Source: Mesobacillus jeotgali
GTDB lineage: Bacteria > Bacillota > Bacilli > Bacillales > Cytobacillaceae
Assembly (NCBI RefSeq): GCF_900166585.1
Contig: NZ_FVZC01000009.1
Coordinates: 1,871,444 to 1,935,443 of the forward strand
DNA: 64,000 nucleotides
Direction of reading: 5' to 3'
The notes under the pieces are model-generated. The model made no database searches and was not told the origin of the DNA. It saw only the letters and a list, made by a program, of their open reading frames with translations. Of this stretch, positions 47,068 to 55,864 are shown piece after piece. A program made the translations under genes and the position numbers. How positions within the stretch are numbered: position 1 is the first letter of the stretch; the number at the start of each line of letters is the position of its first letter.

Positions 47068-47098
47068 GCAAAAATCCGGCCTCTGATGACCGGATTTA
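47068..47098 (-). terminator. Terminator of the nudF-endoQ unit
   Basis: AAATCCGG (47090-47097 on minus) pairs with CCGGATTT, then TTG. The T tract is short. Confidence 0.65.
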
Positions 47099-48262
47099 CA
47101 TTTCTGCTATTTTGCCGTATTTACCGCCGCCGCCCGCCTGGAAGCCAAGTTGACCGTTTCTGGCCTTGTCGATGGTGATGGCTGTTTTTTCCGGGATTAG
47201 CTGCTTTAAGGATTCCAACGGGACAGAATGAAGGACGGCCATTTCCGTTCCGAAATGGTCCATGAGTTTCTCCAGCATTTTTGGCCCAAGTCCTGGAATG
47301 AACTCAAGCGGTACCTGATGTATATAGGGCGGCCTGCCTGACAGTTTCCCTTCTGAACTCTTCAGTTCTTGTATCCTGTCAGCAACCCCTTTGATGATCT
47401 TCTCAGAACCACAATTCCTGCACGGCTCATCAGTCATAGGAGTGTGAGTCATACAAACTGCACAAACCGTACGATGGTATTTTCCGAGCTGTGGATCCAG
47501 TCCGTAATTTGCCTTGATCCGCCTTCCATTCAATCCCTTTAGAGCAAGACTCAGTTCCTCAAAAGAGGGTTCACTCATTTCAATTTTTTGATATTCTCTC
47601 GCGATTTTAGCAAGAGAATGGGCATCCGAGTTCGTGACAAATGGATAACGGTGTATTTCTGAAAGCTGATCGGCCATCATCGTATTTGAACTTAATCCAA
47701 GTTCGATGCCATCAATCATCTCAGGATCGAATACTTCCATCAAAGATTGTTTTACACCTTTGCCATATAAGCTTTTAAACGGGGTAAACACATGGGCTGG
47801 AATGAAAATCCCGCCAAGCTCCTTCACTTTCCGCTGCAATTCACGCCCGGTAACATATACTCTTTGTGAGCTTAAGTTAATGTTTTTCAGGTGGCCACCC
47901 AGCCAAATCGAAAATATGCTCATTGCATGAAGCGTTGGAAGATAACACAGCACATGGATCGGCCCCTGTGTGCTTTCATCATTAATCTCAAGTTCTGACC
48001 CAAGGATGATGCTCATCCCGCCATAATTCAAACCTCCGCCGGGGTGCTCTTCAAGTTCACCTGACTGGAGCAGGTCCTTCATCTCCTCCAGGACTTCAGG
48101 TGAATGGCTGTCTATGATCCCAATCATGTTCATTCCTTTATAATCCCGCGCATGGTGTATGATATGGCTGAAGGTAAGTGATTTTGCACCAGTGATTTTC
48201 ACTGCCCTGCCTGATTTCGTCCTCCCAATGTGTATATGGAGATCGACAAAGTATTCCTGCAT
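47096..48262 (-). CDS. yqxK: EndoQ-like endonuclease (YqxK family)
   Basis: 388 residues. A PHP-type metal domain (VDLHIHIGRT, IGIIDSHSPEV, NSDAHSLAK) is followed by a zinc-finger (CAVCMTHTPMTDEPCRNCG) and a C-terminal helix-hairpin-helix (FIPGLGPKMLEKL). This order is that of endonuclease Q, which nicks 5' of deaminated bases such as hypoxanthine and uracil. Related bacterial enzymes are known in a few Bacillus species; B. subtilis has only a short yqxK. It overlaps nudF by one base. Confidence 0.82.
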   Translation of the reverse strand: MQEYFVDLHIHIGRTKSGRAVKITGAKSLTFSHIIHHARDYKGMNMIGIIDSHSPEVLEEMKDLLQSGELEEHPGGGLNYGGMSIILGSELEINDESTQGPIHVLCYLPTLHAMSIFSIWLGGHLKNINLSSQRVYVTGRELQRKVKELGGIFIPAHVFTPFKSLYGKGVKQSLMEVFDPEMIDGIELGLSSNTMMADQLSEIHRYPFVTNSDAHSLAKIAREYQKIEMSEPSFEELSLALKGLNGRRIKANYGLDPQLGKYHRTVCAVCMTHTPMTDEPCRNCGSEKIIKGVADRIQELKSSEGKLSGRPPYIHQVPLEFIPGLGPKMLEKLMDHFGTEMAVLHSVPLESLKQLIPEKTAITIDKARNGQLGFQAGGGGKYGKIAEM

Positions 48263-48813
48263 TATTTACTCAGTGCCTCCTGCAATTGTAAATGTTGTAT
48301 GGCAAACGCTGTTTTAGCATCATAGATCTTTTGTTCTTTTACCAGTTCGATTGCCTCTTCAAGATTTACCTCGATTAAATTGACAAATTCATCTTCATCA
48401 GCGGCTGCAGGGTTTGCTTTTTTTGTTAGTCCAGTTGCTGTATAAACATGAATGATTTCATCAGCGAATCCTGGTGATGTATAGAAGGATATAAGCCACT
48501 CCATGTTTGCGCATTCATAGCCAGTTTCTTCTTCAAGCTCCCGGGCGGCACAGATTTCCGGTTTCTCACCGGCCTCCAGTTTGCCAGCAGGTATTTCGAT
48601 AATAGTCCTTTCAAGAGCCTTGCGGTACTGTTCTACTAAGATAATCTTATGGTCAGCTGTGACTGGAATGACCGCCACTGCCCCAGGATGCTTGACGATT
48701 TCCCTTTTAGACGTTTTTCCGTTCGGCAGTTCAACATCCTCAACCTGCAGGCTAATGACTTTTCCCGTAAAAATCTTCTCTGTTTTCAACGTTTTTTCTT
48801 CAAGAGATTTCAT
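48262..48813 (-). CDS. nudF: ADP-ribose pyrophosphatase NudF
   Basis: 183 residues. The Nudix box runs from G77 to about residue 99 (GKLEAGE, then RELEEETGY). It hydrolyses ADP-ribose to AMP and ribose-5-phosphate. The neighbours mciZ and yqkF correspond to B. subtilis yqkG (nudF). Confidence 0.93.
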   Translation of the reverse strand: MKSLEEKTLKTEKIFTGKVISLQVEDVELPNGKTSKREIVKHPGAVAVIPVTADHKIILVEQYRKALERTIIEIPAGKLEAGEKPEICAARELEEETGYECANMEWLISFYTSPGFADEIIHVYTATGLTKKANPAAADEDEFVNLIEVNLEEAIELVKEQKIYDAKTAFAIQHLQLQEALSK

Positions 48814-48851
48814 ATACGTTTCACTCCTGTTCTAATCCGTTATCAAATGCT

Positions 48852-48859
48852 CATACATT
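48852..48859 (+). promoter_or_regulatory. Candidate sigma-E -10 box for mciZ
   Basis: CATACATT matches the sigma-E -10 consensus at seven of eight positions, 30 bases before the start. The -35 region is weak. mciZ is sigma-E controlled in B. subtilis. Confidence 0.4.
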
Positions 48860-48889
48860 TTACCATACTTATCCGAAAGGAGTATGACG

Positions 48890-49036
48890 ATGAAAGTTTA
48901 TGTGCATGGGCAAGGCTTCACGATTGCCGGAAAGGCATGGGAAATTAAAACGATTTTAAAAGAGTATGGCAAAAAGCACGAATTTGTAAAAGATTGGGTG
49001 AATACCGTCAATCAGCACATTAGTCGTCCAGATTAG
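48890..49036 (+). CDS. mciZ: Cell-division inhibitor MciZ
   Basis: 48 residues. The core GKAWEIKTILKEYGKKHEFV closely follows B. subtilis MciZ (GKAWEI ... LKEYG ... VKDW), a mother-cell peptide that caps FtsZ filaments and blocks division during sporulation. The C-terminus extends about eight residues (NTVNQHISRPD region) beyond the 40-residue B. subtilis peptide. AAAGGAG lies eight bases before the ATG. The position between nudF and yqkF is that of B. subtilis mciZ. Confidence 0.88.
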   Translation: MKVYVHGQGFTIAGKAWEIKTILKEYGKKHEFVKDWVNTVNQHISRPD

Positions 49037-49097
49037 TTGAACCTCCTCCTTTCCATCCGATAAAATAGAACCATTATGATGGATCGGAGTGATTCTC

Positions 49098-50009
49098 TTG
49101 AAAAAACGGAAATTAGGCGCTTCTGATTTATATGTAAGTGAAATCGGTCTTGGATGCATGTCACTTGGTACGGATTTCTCAAAGGCCCAGGCTGTGGTTG
49201 AAGCTGCCCTGGAGGAAGGGATCAATTATTTTGATACCGCTGACTTATACGACTTCGGAGAAAATGAAAAGATTGTCGGGAAGGCCCTTCATCAGTTCAG
49301 GGAACAGGTTGTCATTGCGACGAAAGCAGGCAATCGGTGGACCGATTCGAAGGACAGCTGGAGCTGGGACCCTTCCAAGTCCTATATAAAAGAGGCCGTT
49401 AAGCAGAGTTTAAAAAGATTGAATATTGATTATATCGACCTTTACCAGCTGCATGGAGGGACAATTGAAGATCCTATTGATGAAACGATCGAGGCATTTG
49501 AAGAATTAAAAAGTGAAGGCTATATCAAGTATTACGGAATTTCCTCCATCAGGCCCAATGTCATCCGTGAGTATGCACAAAAATCGAATATCGTCTCTGT
49601 CATGATGCAATACAGCATGCTGGACAGACGCCCGGAAGAAGAAGCGCTTCCGCTGCTTAATGAAAAAGGCATCAGCGTCGTCACTCGAGGAACGGTCGCA
49701 AAAGGTATGCTTAGTGATAAATTGCTTGAGAAAGCCCCTTCTAAGGGTTATCTTGACTACAATTACGAAGAATTGCGGGAACTACTTCCGTTATTGAAGG
49801 AAAAGCTGACTTCTGCCCGTACCCTTACTGAAGCAGCGATTCAATATAATTTGGCCGACCCGGCTGTCGCCTCAGTGGTCGCAGGGGCAAGCAATCCGGA
49901 GCAAATAATAGAAAACGCGCGGGCAGCAAAAGCCTGCCCTCTATCTGCAGAAGAAATCGACTTAATTAAGTCGATCACTAAAGAAAATCAGTATGAGCAG
50001 CATAGATAG
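49098..50009 (+). CDS. yqkF: Aldo/keto reductase YqkF
   Basis: 303 residues of an NADPH-dependent oxidoreductase barrel. The catalytic set is in FDTADLYDFGENE (D, Y), ATKAGNRW (K) and YQLHGG (H). The cofactor-binding end includes SVVAGASNPEQI. The start is TTG at 49098, giving MKKRKLG as in B. subtilis YqkF; GGAG stands eight bases upstream. Substrate unknown. Confidence 0.92.
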   Translation: MKKRKLGASDLYVSEIGLGCMSLGTDFSKAQAVVEAALEEGINYFDTADLYDFGENEKIVGKALHQFREQVVIATKAGNRWTDSKDSWSWDPSKSYIKEAVKQSLKRLNIDYIDLYQLHGGTIEDPIDETIEAFEELKSEGYIKYYGISSIRPNVIREYAQKSNIVSVMMQYSMLDRRPEEEALPLLNEKGISVVTRGTVAKGMLSDKLLEKAPSKGYLDYNYEELRELLPLLKEKLTSARTLTEAAIQYNLADPAVASVVAGASNPEQIIENARAAKACPLSAEEIDLIKSITKENQYEQHR

Positions 50010-50021
50010 CCAATCAAAACC

Positions 50022-50058
50022 AAGGACATATCCGCCTATTTGGCGGATATGTCCTTTT
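50022..50058. terminator. Bidirectional terminator after yqkF
   Basis: AGGACATATCCGCC pairs perfectly with GGCGGATATGTCCT across a five-base loop, with T tract on plus. The convergent membrane gene ends just to the right. Confidence 0.9.
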
Positions 50059-50066
50059 CAGTATCC

Positions 50067-50801
50067 CTAGACCAACAGCAGCAAAAATGTATAAGCCGCA
50101 AGACCCGCAGCAAAAGCCCAAAAATTGCTTTCCCGTTCTTCAGGAAGCTCTTCCTTCATGACATTCAAAATGACGCCACCGGCCAGCAATGCGAATAGGA
50201 CCGCAATAATATTTTCATTCACCTTCACCATGATGCCGATTGCCCATCCGGCCAGTATTGCACCTGCCAGAAGCCACCTTCCGATCCGGTCATAAATCTC
50301 CTTATGCGCCTCCCTGAGGGTGTGATCACCCGTGATAAAGTGGACAGCAAGTGCAATGAAGTAAAAGATCAGCCCTTTGATGGATTCCTGTTCTCCATGC
50401 AGCAAAAGATATCCTATTAATCCGTTGTAGAGGAAAAATGAAGTGATATGAATCCAGAACACACCTTTAGATGCCCTGTCTATATGGTTCTTTTCCTGCT
50501 GCTTTTGCTTCGATATTTTCACCATGCGCTCCAATCCGTAAAAAACGGCCAAACCGAGCATTGCGACAATATATGTATGATTTTCAAAGAACTTGAGTGT
50601 TCCTGACTGAATATTCCGGTCCAATACCTCATTATGCTTATTCAATTCTGGAAGCAGGTGGATGAAGACATAAGCTACTGATATGCCTCCGGCCGCTGAA
50701 AGCAGCCTGCTTCTGGGTACATTATCCAAAAAGGGTAAATATCTCGAAAATAAATGAATGGCTACAAATCCTGCTGCCAGTATAAAAGTAATGAATGTCA
50801 C
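50067..50801 (-). CDS. Membrane protein with ZIP-transporter resemblance
   Basis: 244 residues with about seven or eight helices. SAAGGISVAYVFIHLLPEL and ALAVHFITGDHTLREAHK recall ZIP-family metal transporters (histidine/acid motifs within helices), and the last part LLAGGVILNVMKEELPEE resembles the ZIP helix-8 segment. The classic HxxxE signature of helix 4 is not clear. Function is therefore a guess: metal ion transport. Confidence 0.5.
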   Translation of the reverse strand: MTFITFILAAGFVAIHLFSRYLPFLDNVPRSRLLSAAGGISVAYVFIHLLPELNKHNEVLDRNIQSGTLKFFENHTYIVAMLGLAVFYGLERMVKISKQKQQEKNHIDRASKGVFWIHITSFFLYNGLIGYLLLHGEQESIKGLIFYFIALAVHFITGDHTLREAHKEIYDRIGRWLLAGAILAGWAIGIMVKVNENIIAVLFALLAGGVILNVMKEELPEERESNFWAFAAGLAAYTFLLLLV

Positions 50802-50865
50802 TGTTTTAGCCCCTTTGCTGTTTTTTACTTACTTGCCCTTTAGCATCGGAAGCAAAACATGAAAC

Positions 50866-51390
50866 TCACAACGGTCTCCAGCTTTTCGCCTTTTCCTCCA
50901 GCTCAGTAATCGTGGGAGACTTTGCTGCAATATAGGATTCGATATCATATTCATATTTCCGGGCTGCCTCTACCTTTACATCTGCATATTTTCCGGCTTC
51001 TACAGGATGGGACCTTAAGTAATCACGGAAAACAAGATGCCTGTATATCTGATGGCTGCCTTTTTCAAAAGCATGCAGATGTACTTTTCGAATTCCATGT
51101 TCATCGGCTTTTTGGAAATACCGTCTCCCCGGAATTCCGTTTTCTCCCTTGGCCGTGTATCCAGCGCCTTCAAGCGCAGGAGTTGCTTTTTCTACTAATT
51201 CGAGGCTATTTGCAGCCAGCATGATGTCTATGATTGGTTTTGCACTTAACCCAGGGACAGATGTACTGCCGATATGGTAGATCTCTGCCCCATCCTGGTT
51301 GAAGATTTCGTCAATAAGCTGCTTCTCCTGTTCAAAAAGTGCTTTCCATTCAGTACGATATGGCACCACTTCTACTCTTCGTCTTGTCAT
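50866..51390 (-). CDS. GrpB family protein (nucleotidyltransferase fold)
   Basis: About 174 residues. VPYRTEWKALFEQEKQLI, IGSTSVPGLSAKPIIDIML and HLVFRDYLRSHP are the GrpB (UPF0157) signature, built on a GSxxVPGLxxKxxxD nucleotidyltransferase-like pocket. B. subtilis YqkA has such a domain in the same region. ATG 51390 is preferred, though a TTG five codons earlier is possible and would overlap the preceding gene. Confidence 0.8.
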   Translation of the reverse strand: MTRRRVEVVPYRTEWKALFEQEKQLIDEIFNQDGAEIYHIGSTSVPGLSAKPIIDIMLAANSLELVEKATPALEGAGYTAKGENGIPGRRYFQKADEHGIRKVHLHAFEKGSHQIYRHLVFRDYLRSHPVEAGKYADVKVEAARKYEYDIESYIAAKSPTITELEEKAKSWRPL

Positions 51391-51635
51391 TTGAACTTTT
51401 TCCAATCCATCTCGCTCTCAGATAGAAGTTCTTCAAAAGACTTATTTTTCTCTCGTAGACGCTGTTCTTCCTTCTTTCGCTGCAATTCAGCCTGCTTTTG
51501 CTTTTCTTCCTCTTCCTTTAGCTGCTGTTGCTGGGCTTTGAGTTTTTGCATGATATCCTGGTTGAGGAGGTCCCCTAATGTTGCCGGTTTTTCATCTTTT
51601 TTTACTGATTGCTGGCGTTTCTGTTTTTTCTTCAC
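51387..51635 (-). CDS. yqkE: YqkE family protein (DUF3886)
   Basis: 82 residues, highly charged coiled coil: KKKQKRQQSVKK at the start, then TLGDLLNQDIMQKLKAQQQ and a run of E, K, Q and R, ending KSFEELLSESEMDWKKFK, close to B. subtilis YqkE. The start is GTG at 51635 with GGGGGAT upstream; the much longer open frame to the left of it is not supported. Function unknown. Confidence 0.75.
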   Translation of the reverse strand: MKKKQKRQQSVKKDEKPATLGDLLNQDIMQKLKAQQQQLKEEEEKQKQAELQRKKEEQRLREKNKSFEELLSESEMDWKKFK

Positions 51636-51791
51636 GATTGATCCCCCGGTTCTATGCTTTTTCTTGTTTGGCTCTATTTCAAAGCCGATTTGTGAAAAGA
51701 TTATACCATCGGAAGCTCCTAATTTAAACCAATCAAGACCACTTTCCCCTAATGAAGAAGGAACGCCTCCTTCAAGAGGCGTCCCCAATTA

Positions 51792-52460
51792 TCAGTATGC
51801 ATCCAATTTTACTGCATCATCCACCTGCAATTCAGGTTCTGTTGATTTGATGATATCGTCGACTGTGTATCCCGATGCTACTTCAACCAGTTTCAGACCA
51901 AATGGCGTCACGTCGATGACGGCCATATCCGTGATGATCCTGTTTACTACGTTTTTACCTGTCAACGGCAGACTGCATTCCTTAAGGATTTTAGCCTCCC
52001 CGTTTTTGTTTACATGCTCCATGATGACGATGATTTTCTGCGCACCGTGGACAAGGTCCATTGCGCCCCCCATTCCCTTGATCATCTTCCCTGGAATCAT
52101 CCAGTTTGCCAGGTCGCCAGATTCAGAGACTTCCATGCCGCCCAGGATCGCAATATTGATGTGCCCTCCGCGGATCATCGCAAAAGACTCCGCGGAATCA
52201 AAATAAGCTGCTCCAGGGATAGCGGTGACCGTTTCCTTTCCTGCATTGATTAAATCAGGATCAACACCGTCTTCTGACGGGTAAGGTCCGATTCCAAGCA
52301 GTCCGTTTTCCGACTGGAGGACAACCTGCTTATCACCAGAAATGAAATTTGCTACGAGGGTCGGCATTCCGATCCCAAGGTTTACGTAAAAGCCGTTCTC
52401 GATTTCTTTTTCAGCCCGGCGCGCGATCTTTTCCCGGACATTCCCTTTATTTTTAATCAT
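51792..52460 (-). CDS. scoB: 3-oxoacid CoA-transferase subunit B
   Basis: 222 residues. [12 protein letters not shown] and the catalytic glutamate in [10 protein letters not shown] mark the beta chain of SCOT-type transferases; [10 protein letters not shown] is also conserved. With ScoA it moves CoA from succinyl-CoA to acetoacetate (or similar), the entry into ketone-body use. It follows scoA by 29 bases. Confidence 0.93.
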   Translation of the reverse strand: MIKNKGNVREKIARRAEKEIENGFYVNLGIGMPTLVANFISGDKQVVLQSENGLLGIGPYPSEDGVDPDLINAGKETVTAIPGAAYFDSAESFAMIRGGHINIAILGGMEVSESGDLANWMIPGKMIKGMGGAMDLVHGAQKIIVIMEHVNKNGEAKILKECSLPLTGKNVVNRIITDMAVIDVTPFGLKLVEVASGYTVDDIIKSTEPELQVDDAVKLDAY

Positions 52461-52489
52461 ATGCCTTCTCCTTTCATGATCAGCCAGAG

Positions 52490-53179
52490 TTAACTTCTCA
52501 CTGTCAGCCTTTCAATCCTCTTCTCCTGATTGCCTTCAATCAGTGTCTGGACATAAATGCTTGGAGTATGGATACTGTTCGGTTCCAATTCGCCCACTTC
52601 ATAAAGATTCTCAACTTCGGCAATCGTGACCCTTCCGGCTGCTGCAATCATCGGATTGAAGTTCCTTGCCGTTTTATGGTATACAAGGTTGCCCATTTTG
52701 TCGCCCTTCCAGGCTCTGACAATACTGAAATCTGCTGTCAGCGATTCTTCAAGGAGATATTCCTTCCCATTGAACATGCGGGTTTCTTTTCCATCGGCGA
52801 TTGGCGTTCCCACGCCCGCCGGCGTATAGAAAGCCGGGATGCCGGCACCACCGGCCCGGATTTTCTCTGCAAGTGTGCCCTGTGGAATCAATTCGACCTC
52901 GATTTCTCCAGACAAAACCTGTCGTTCGAATTCTTTGTTTTCACCAACATATGATCCTACCATTTTTTTGATCTGCTTATTTTTAAGCAGCAGGCCAAGT
53001 CCCCAATCGTCGACGCCACAGTTATTTGAGATGACTGTCAGGTCTTTCACACCTTTTTCTACAAGCGCCAGGATGGCTTTTTCAGGAATCCCGCAGAGCC
53101 CGAAGCCGCCAACCATTAAGGTTGCGCCGTCGTGGATATCCGCTACGGCGTCTTGAAAGGATGTACAAATTCTTTTCAT
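52490..53179 (-). CDS. scoA: 3-oxoacid CoA-transferase subunit A
   Basis: 229 residues, alpha chain. [24 protein letters not shown] and [12 protein letters not shown] are typical. ATG 53179 has GGGGGA seven bases upstream; an earlier start is less likely. The unit thiolase-scoA-scoB on minus faces a hydroxymethylglutaryl-CoA lyase on plus. Confidence 0.93.
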   Translation of the reverse strand: MKRICTSFQDAVADIHDGATLMVGGFGLCGIPEKAILALVEKGVKDLTVISNNCGVDDWGLGLLLKNKQIKKMVGSYVGENKEFERQVLSGEIEVELIPQGTLAEKIRAGGAGIPAFYTPAGVGTPIADGKETRMFNGKEYLLEESLTADFSIVRAWKGDKMGNLVYHKTARNFNPMIAAAGRVTIAEVENLYEVGELEPNSIHTPSIYVQTLIEGNQEKRIERLTVRS

Positions 53180-53269
53180 CGTAATTCCCCCTTTGACTAT
53201 GGTTCGCACCAGCACAGGCAGAAGTGACTGCCCACACAGAATGACTATGAATCTTTTAAGTTGATAGAC

Positions 53270-54457
53270 TTACACAAGTTCCACTACTGTGGCGACACCC
53301 TGGCCGCCTCCGATACATAGTGTGGCAAGGCCTGTTTTTGCCTGTCTGCGTTTCATTTCATGAATCAGCGTAACAAGGATCCTTGCACCGCTGGCTCCTA
53401 TTGGGTGTCCGAGCGCAATTGCTCCGCCATTGACATTTAAAATTTCCTTATTGAAATTCAGTTCGCGGTCGACAGCCAGTGACTGCGCAGCAAACGCTTC
53501 ATTCGCCTCGATTAACTCCATTTGATCCATTGTCATGCCTGCTTTGTTCAGCGCTTTCTTTACTGCGTCAACCGGACCGATACCCATGATGCTTGGGTCG
53601 ACACCAGCACTAGCGTTTCCTTTGATGACTACAAGAGGTTTAAGCCCAAGCTCCTCGGCCTTTGAGCGGCTCATGACCACCAAAGCGGCAGCTCCATCAT
53701 TAATTCCTGATGCATTTCCCGCTGTTACGCTGCCCTCCTTCTTGAAGGCAGGACGCAGTCCGCCAAGCTTTTCGGCTGTTGAACCTTTTTTGGGGTATTC
53801 ATCTGTATCAAAAACTAACGGATCGCCTTTTCGCTGAGGGATTTCAATCGGAACTATTTCATCCTTGAATTTGCCTTCCTCAATGGCCTTAGCAGCCTTT
53901 TCCTGGCTGGATGCGGCAAATTCATCCTGCTCTCCCCTGCCAATCTCGTACTTGGCGCAAAGGTTTTCTGCGGTAACTCCCATATGATAGTCATTGAAAG
54001 CACACCACAGACCATCAGAAATCATGCTGTCGACAAGCTTCTGGTCACCCATCTTGAATCCATCCCGTGCATTTTTCAATAAATATGGAGCCTGACTCAT
54101 ATTCTCCATTCCGCCAGCCACGACCACTTCCGCATCACCTGCTATGATGGCTTGGGCTGCCAGATGGACGGCCTTCAAGCCTGATCCACACACTTTATTA
54201 ATGGTCAACGAGGAAGCGCTTTCAGGAATCCCCGCCTTAATCGCTGCCTGCCTTGCAGGATTTTGGCCAAGACCAGCCTGGAGCACATTCCCCATAATGA
54301 TTTCATCCACTTGTTCAGGCCGGACACCCGCCTGCTTCAATGCGTCTTTTATGACCGCGGCCCCCAGCTCCGGAGCGGAGATATTTTTCAAGCTTCCATT
54401 AAAGCTGCCTATTGCTGTTCTAACAGCAGACACGATTACTGCTTCAGTCTTGCTCAA
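53270..54457 (-). CDS. Acetyl-CoA C-acetyltransferase (thiolase)
   Basis: 395 residues. The nucleophilic cysteine is C90 in [11 protein letters not shown]; the active-site histidine is in [10 protein letters not shown] and the second cysteine in CIGGGQGV. It cleaves or forms acetoacetyl-CoA. The TTG at 54457 gives [13 protein letters not shown] and has AAAGGGTG nine bases upstream. It is first of the thiolase-scoA-scoB unit and sits 150 bases from the divergent HMG-CoA lyase gene. Confidence 0.93.
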   Translation of the reverse strand: MSKTEAVIVSAVRTAIGSFNGSLKNISAPELGAAVIKDALKQAGVRPEQVDEIIMGNVLQAGLGQNPARQAAIKAGIPESASSLTINKVCGSGLKAVHLAAQAIIAGDAEVVVAGGMENMSQAPYLLKNARDGFKMGDQKLVDSMISDGLWCAFNDYHMGVTAENLCAKYEIGRGEQDEFAASSQEKAAKAIEEGKFKDEIVPIEIPQRKGDPLVFDTDEYPKKGSTAEKLGGLRPAFKKEGSVTAGNASGINDGAAALVVMSRSKAEELGLKPLVVIKGNASAGVDPSIMGIGPVDAVKKALNKAGMTMDQMELIEANEAFAAQSLAVDRELNFNKEILNVNGGAIALGHPIGASGARILVTLIHEMKRRQAKTGLATLCIGGGQGVATVVELV

Positions 54458-54547
54458 AGTACTCACCCTTTCTCTGATCCTCACATTTTTATTACTTCTA
54501 TTGATTTGAATGAAATCCCTTTTATTTTATCAAAATTTTATTTATTC

Positions 54548-54577
54548 TTGCATTTTTAAAAATATTCTATTTACAAT
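54548..54577 (+). promoter_or_regulatory. Candidate sigma-A promoter of the HMG-CoA lyase gene
   Basis: TTGCAT (54548-54553), an 18-base spacer, and TACAAT (54572-54577), 30 bases before the start. Confidence 0.5.
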
Positions 54578-54607
54578 TAAGGTATCTTAAGAGGAGGGTT
54601 ATATCAA

Positions 54608-55510
54608 ATGCTGAAGCTTCCCGAGAAGGTTGAAATCATTGAAGTCGGCCCAAGAGACGGGCTTCAAAATGAAAAGAATTTTGTTCCTACAGATGTTAAA
54701 AAAGTTTTTATTGCTTCTTTGAAGAATGCCGGGATTAAGGAGATGGAGCTTACTTCCTTTGTTTCCCCTAAATGGGTTCCACAGATGGGAGATGCTGCGG
54801 AAATCGTTGCTGACTGCCTTGACAGCAACTCGAGGAATATTGTGCTCGCACCTAATAAAAAAGGGATTGAACGCGTTTATATGACTGACTGCAAAGCGGT
54901 CGCTGTCTTTGTTGGTGTCAGCAATACTTTTAACCAAAAGAATATCAATAAAACTACGGCCGAAAGCCTTGAAGAAGTTCTGCCGCTAATTGCCGAGCTG
55001 AAGGCAAAGCACTATTTTGTCCGTGCCTGCATTTCGACTGCTTTTTATTGCCCTTATGAAGGAAAGATTGCCGAAGATGACGTTCTTGCACTGTGCGGTC
55101 AATTCGTCGAGGCTGGAGTAGATGAGTTGAGTGTTGCCGATACGATTGGCATGGCTGCTCCCCATGAATCATACTCTTTGTTTTCCAGATTGAAGGATGC
55201 CTATCCAGATGTTCTGATGACCGCGCATTTCCATGATACAAGAAAACTTGCACTTTCCAACATTTTAGCCGCGCTTCAAGCAGGTGTCACCCGCTTTGAT
55301 ACCTCAGCCGGTGGCCTTGGCGGCTGTCCGTTCGCTCCTCGTGCAGCCGGAAATGCCGCGACAGAAGATGTTGTTTATATGCTTCAAAGAATGGGAATCC
55401 AAACAGGTGTCGATCTGGATAAGCTGATCCAGGCTATCCAGGTCATTCAGCCTCATATCTCAAGACCGATTGAAAGCAGTTATTTCAAACTCAATTCCGT
55501 TACTGTCTAA
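54608..55510 (+). CDS. Hydroxymethylglutaryl-CoA lyase
   Basis: 300 residues, TIM-barrel of the DRE-type family. VGPRDGLQNE and the signature GGLGGCPFAPRAAGN with its active-site cysteine are present; HFHDTR supplies metal ligands. It splits HMG-CoA to acetyl-CoA and acetoacetate, the last step of leucine breakdown. GAGGAGG stands before the ATG. No HMG-CoA synthase or leucine-pathway carboxylase is in the window. Confidence 0.93.
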   Translation: MLKLPEKVEIIEVGPRDGLQNEKNFVPTDVKKVFIASLKNAGIKEMELTSFVSPKWVPQMGDAAEIVADCLDSNSRNIVLAPNKKGIERVYMTDCKAVAVFVGVSNTFNQKNINKTTAESLEEVLPLIAELKAKHYFVRACISTAFYCPYEGKIAEDDVLALCGQFVEAGVDELSVADTIGMAAPHESYSLFSRLKDAYPDVLMTAHFHDTRKLALSNILAALQAGVTRFDTSAGGLGGCPFAPRAAGNAATEDVVYMLQRMGIQTGVDLDKLIQAIQVIQPHISRPIESSYFKLNSVTV

Positions 55511-55582
55511 CTTCTTGCATAAGCTCCTGGCCTTGAATCCATCTTATTAGATGAAGCCATTCTGAAGAAGGGAGCCTATCAT

Positions 55583-55714
55583 ATGAGCCAAAAACGAGAC
55601 AAAGGGTACAGCCAGCAAGGCAAGCCAAATGCAGACACAGTCAAGCAGCAAATCTCTGCTGAGGAGCTTGAAAAAGCAATCCATCCGACAAAACGCCAAA
55701 ATTCCCAGCAATAA
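55583..55714 (+). CDS. Small hydrophilic protein, 43 residues
   Basis: Lysine- and glutamine-rich frame containing QKRDKGYSQQGKPNADTV and QQISAEELEKAIHPTKRQN. AAGGGAG stands ten bases before the ATG, and a good terminator follows 14 bases after the stop. Probably a small spore or cytoplasmic protein; family not recognised. Confidence 0.65.
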   Translation: MSQKRDKGYSQQGKPNADTVKQQISAEELEKAIHPTKRQNSQQ

Positions 55715-55727
55715 GATTTATTTATTG

Positions 55728-55752
55728 AACCGCCTGAACCGGCGGTTTTTTC
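55728..55752 (+). terminator. Terminator of the 43-residue gene
   Basis: AACCGCC pairs with GGCGGTT across six bases, then TTTT. Confidence 0.85.
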
Positions 55753-55864
55753 ATGTTTGTTTTTCACATATAATGGTAAAATAAAGAGGTGTTCCTTTTA
55801 ATTCAAATCTTTTCTTTTTACACAGGAATTTGTCAGGGAAAATCCGTTGATCGGAGGGTTTGGC

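Noticed and set aside
51274..52206. 310-codon plus-strand frame opposite yqkE and scoB
   Set aside because: Antisense shadow of well-supported minus genes; serine/phenylalanine-rich composition and no start signal.
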